Assembly (NCBI GenBank): GCA_900554895.1 | Contig: USIX01000127.1 | Coordinates: 1-6,446 of the forward strand | DNA length: 6,446 bases | Direction: 5' to 3' | Source of the DNA: an uncultured Megamonas sp. | Lineage (GTDB): Bacteria > Bacillota > Negativicutes > Selenomonadales > Selenomonadaceae | Shown: piece by piece, positions 6,240 to 6,446 of the stretch | Layout of the letters: every line of letters starts with the position of its first letter | How positions within the stretch are numbered: position 1 is the first letter of the stretch | Translations under genes and position numbers: made by a program | The notes under the pieces: model-generated | Database searches by the model: none | Seen by the model: only the letters and a program-made list of their open reading frames with translations | What the model was told of the DNA's origin: nothing

Positions 6240-6408
6240 ATTTCTATTTATCGTTCATTTTTCTTTTGAAAAGTCAAAAGAAAAACGAACCAAAAAGAAA
6301 AAACCTTTTAACGTTTCGCTATCGCTGCACTGAGCAAATCTTCGTAACTTTTCTATAAATCCAGTCGGTAAAACGGCTCGAAACACTTGAAATTTGGCTC
6401 GTGCCTTT
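6240..6408 (-). repeat. Right copy of the long inverted repeat
   Basis: Read on the minus strand, 6408-6297 matches 26-137 and 6290-6240 matches 195-245 of the left copy. The left copy's extra segment is replaced by about six bases (6291-6296). The hairpin is present: arms 6253-6269 and 6274-6290, loop AAAG. Similarity stops at 6408; the sequence out to 6446 does not resemble positions 1-25. The repeat sits upstream of the araC promoter and points toward it. Confidence 0.9.
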
Positions 6409-6446
6409 GACTTCTTAGCAAGAAATAAAACCGAGCTGTCAGCACT
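6255..6446 (-). CDS. Partial open frame entering from the right edge (repeat-encoded C-terminus), unknown
   Basis: An open frame on the minus strand runs in from the right edge and stops at TGA 6257-6255, 63 codons with no start in view. The first 13 residues (SADSSVLFLAKKS) are unlike the left-edge frame. The following 39 residues (KARAKF through KGFFF) match it apart from one Val/Ile change, then a distinct tail, LVRFSFDFSKEK, is encoded by the left arm, loop and most of the right arm of the repeat hairpin. No domain is recognised. It could be the C-terminus of a gene outside the window or a chance frame in a non-coding repeat. Confidence 0.3.
   Translation of the reverse strand, partial: SADSSVLFLAKKSKARAKFQVFRAVLPTGFIEKLRRFAQCSDSETLKGFFFLVRFSFDFSKEK

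Noticed and set aside
6131..6358. Plus-strand open frame crossing the araC start and the right repeat
   Set aside because: It is antisense to the araC 5' end and to the repeat frame, has no supporting ribosome site, and has a low-complexity Lys/Asn-rich product.
1..6446. CRISPR array, tRNA or rRNA genes, transposase, phage attachment site
   Set aside because: No regularly spaced direct repeats, no tRNA cloverleaf or rRNA-like stretch, and no transposase or integrase motif was seen on either strand.

Overview
The window reads as a piece of chromosome from a low-GC Bacillota species. A T-box leader controls the main operon, ribosome binding sites are strong GGAGG types, intergenic DNA is very AT-rich, and promoters and intrinsic terminators are close to consensus. 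The long-form LeuA and short LeuC, plus an impression that the flanking repeat resembles Negativicutes (Megamonas/Selenomonas-like) sequence, suggest a diderm Bacillota. That placement is an inference, not something the sequence proves.

Layout from left to right. Positions 1-245 hold the 3' end of an open frame running in from the left edge, within a repeat of about 220 bp. Positions 246-570 hold a probable promoter and a leucine-type T-box riboswitch (specifier CUC, core 513-527) ending in an intrinsic terminator. The leucine operon leuA-leuC-leuD-leuB follows at 603-5153, with gaps of 51, 1 and 5 bases. It encodes the leucine-specific branch from 2-oxoisovalerate: isopropylmalate synthase, the two isopropylmalate isomerase subunits and isopropylmalate dehydrogenase. 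Positions 5154-5325 carry AT-rich inverted repeats, a perfect TTGACA-N17-TATAAT promoter only about 30 bases upstream of an intrinsic terminator (a candidate small RNA), and a bidirectional terminator shared with the convergent gene. An AraC-family regulator lies on the minus strand (5326-6174) with its own extended -10 promoter. The right end (6240-6446) carries a second, inverted copy of the left-edge repeat, again within an open frame that runs off the window.

How it works together: when uncharged tRNA-Leu accumulates, it should bind the T-box, stabilise the antiterminator and allow transcription of the four leu genes; with charged tRNA the 535-570 terminator forms. The AraC regulator is convergent with the operon and nothing in its sequence ties it to leucine. 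The least ordinary parts are the inward-facing repeat pair that frames the whole module, whose two copies differ mostly at third codon positions of one shared reading frame, and the orphan consensus promoter after leuB.
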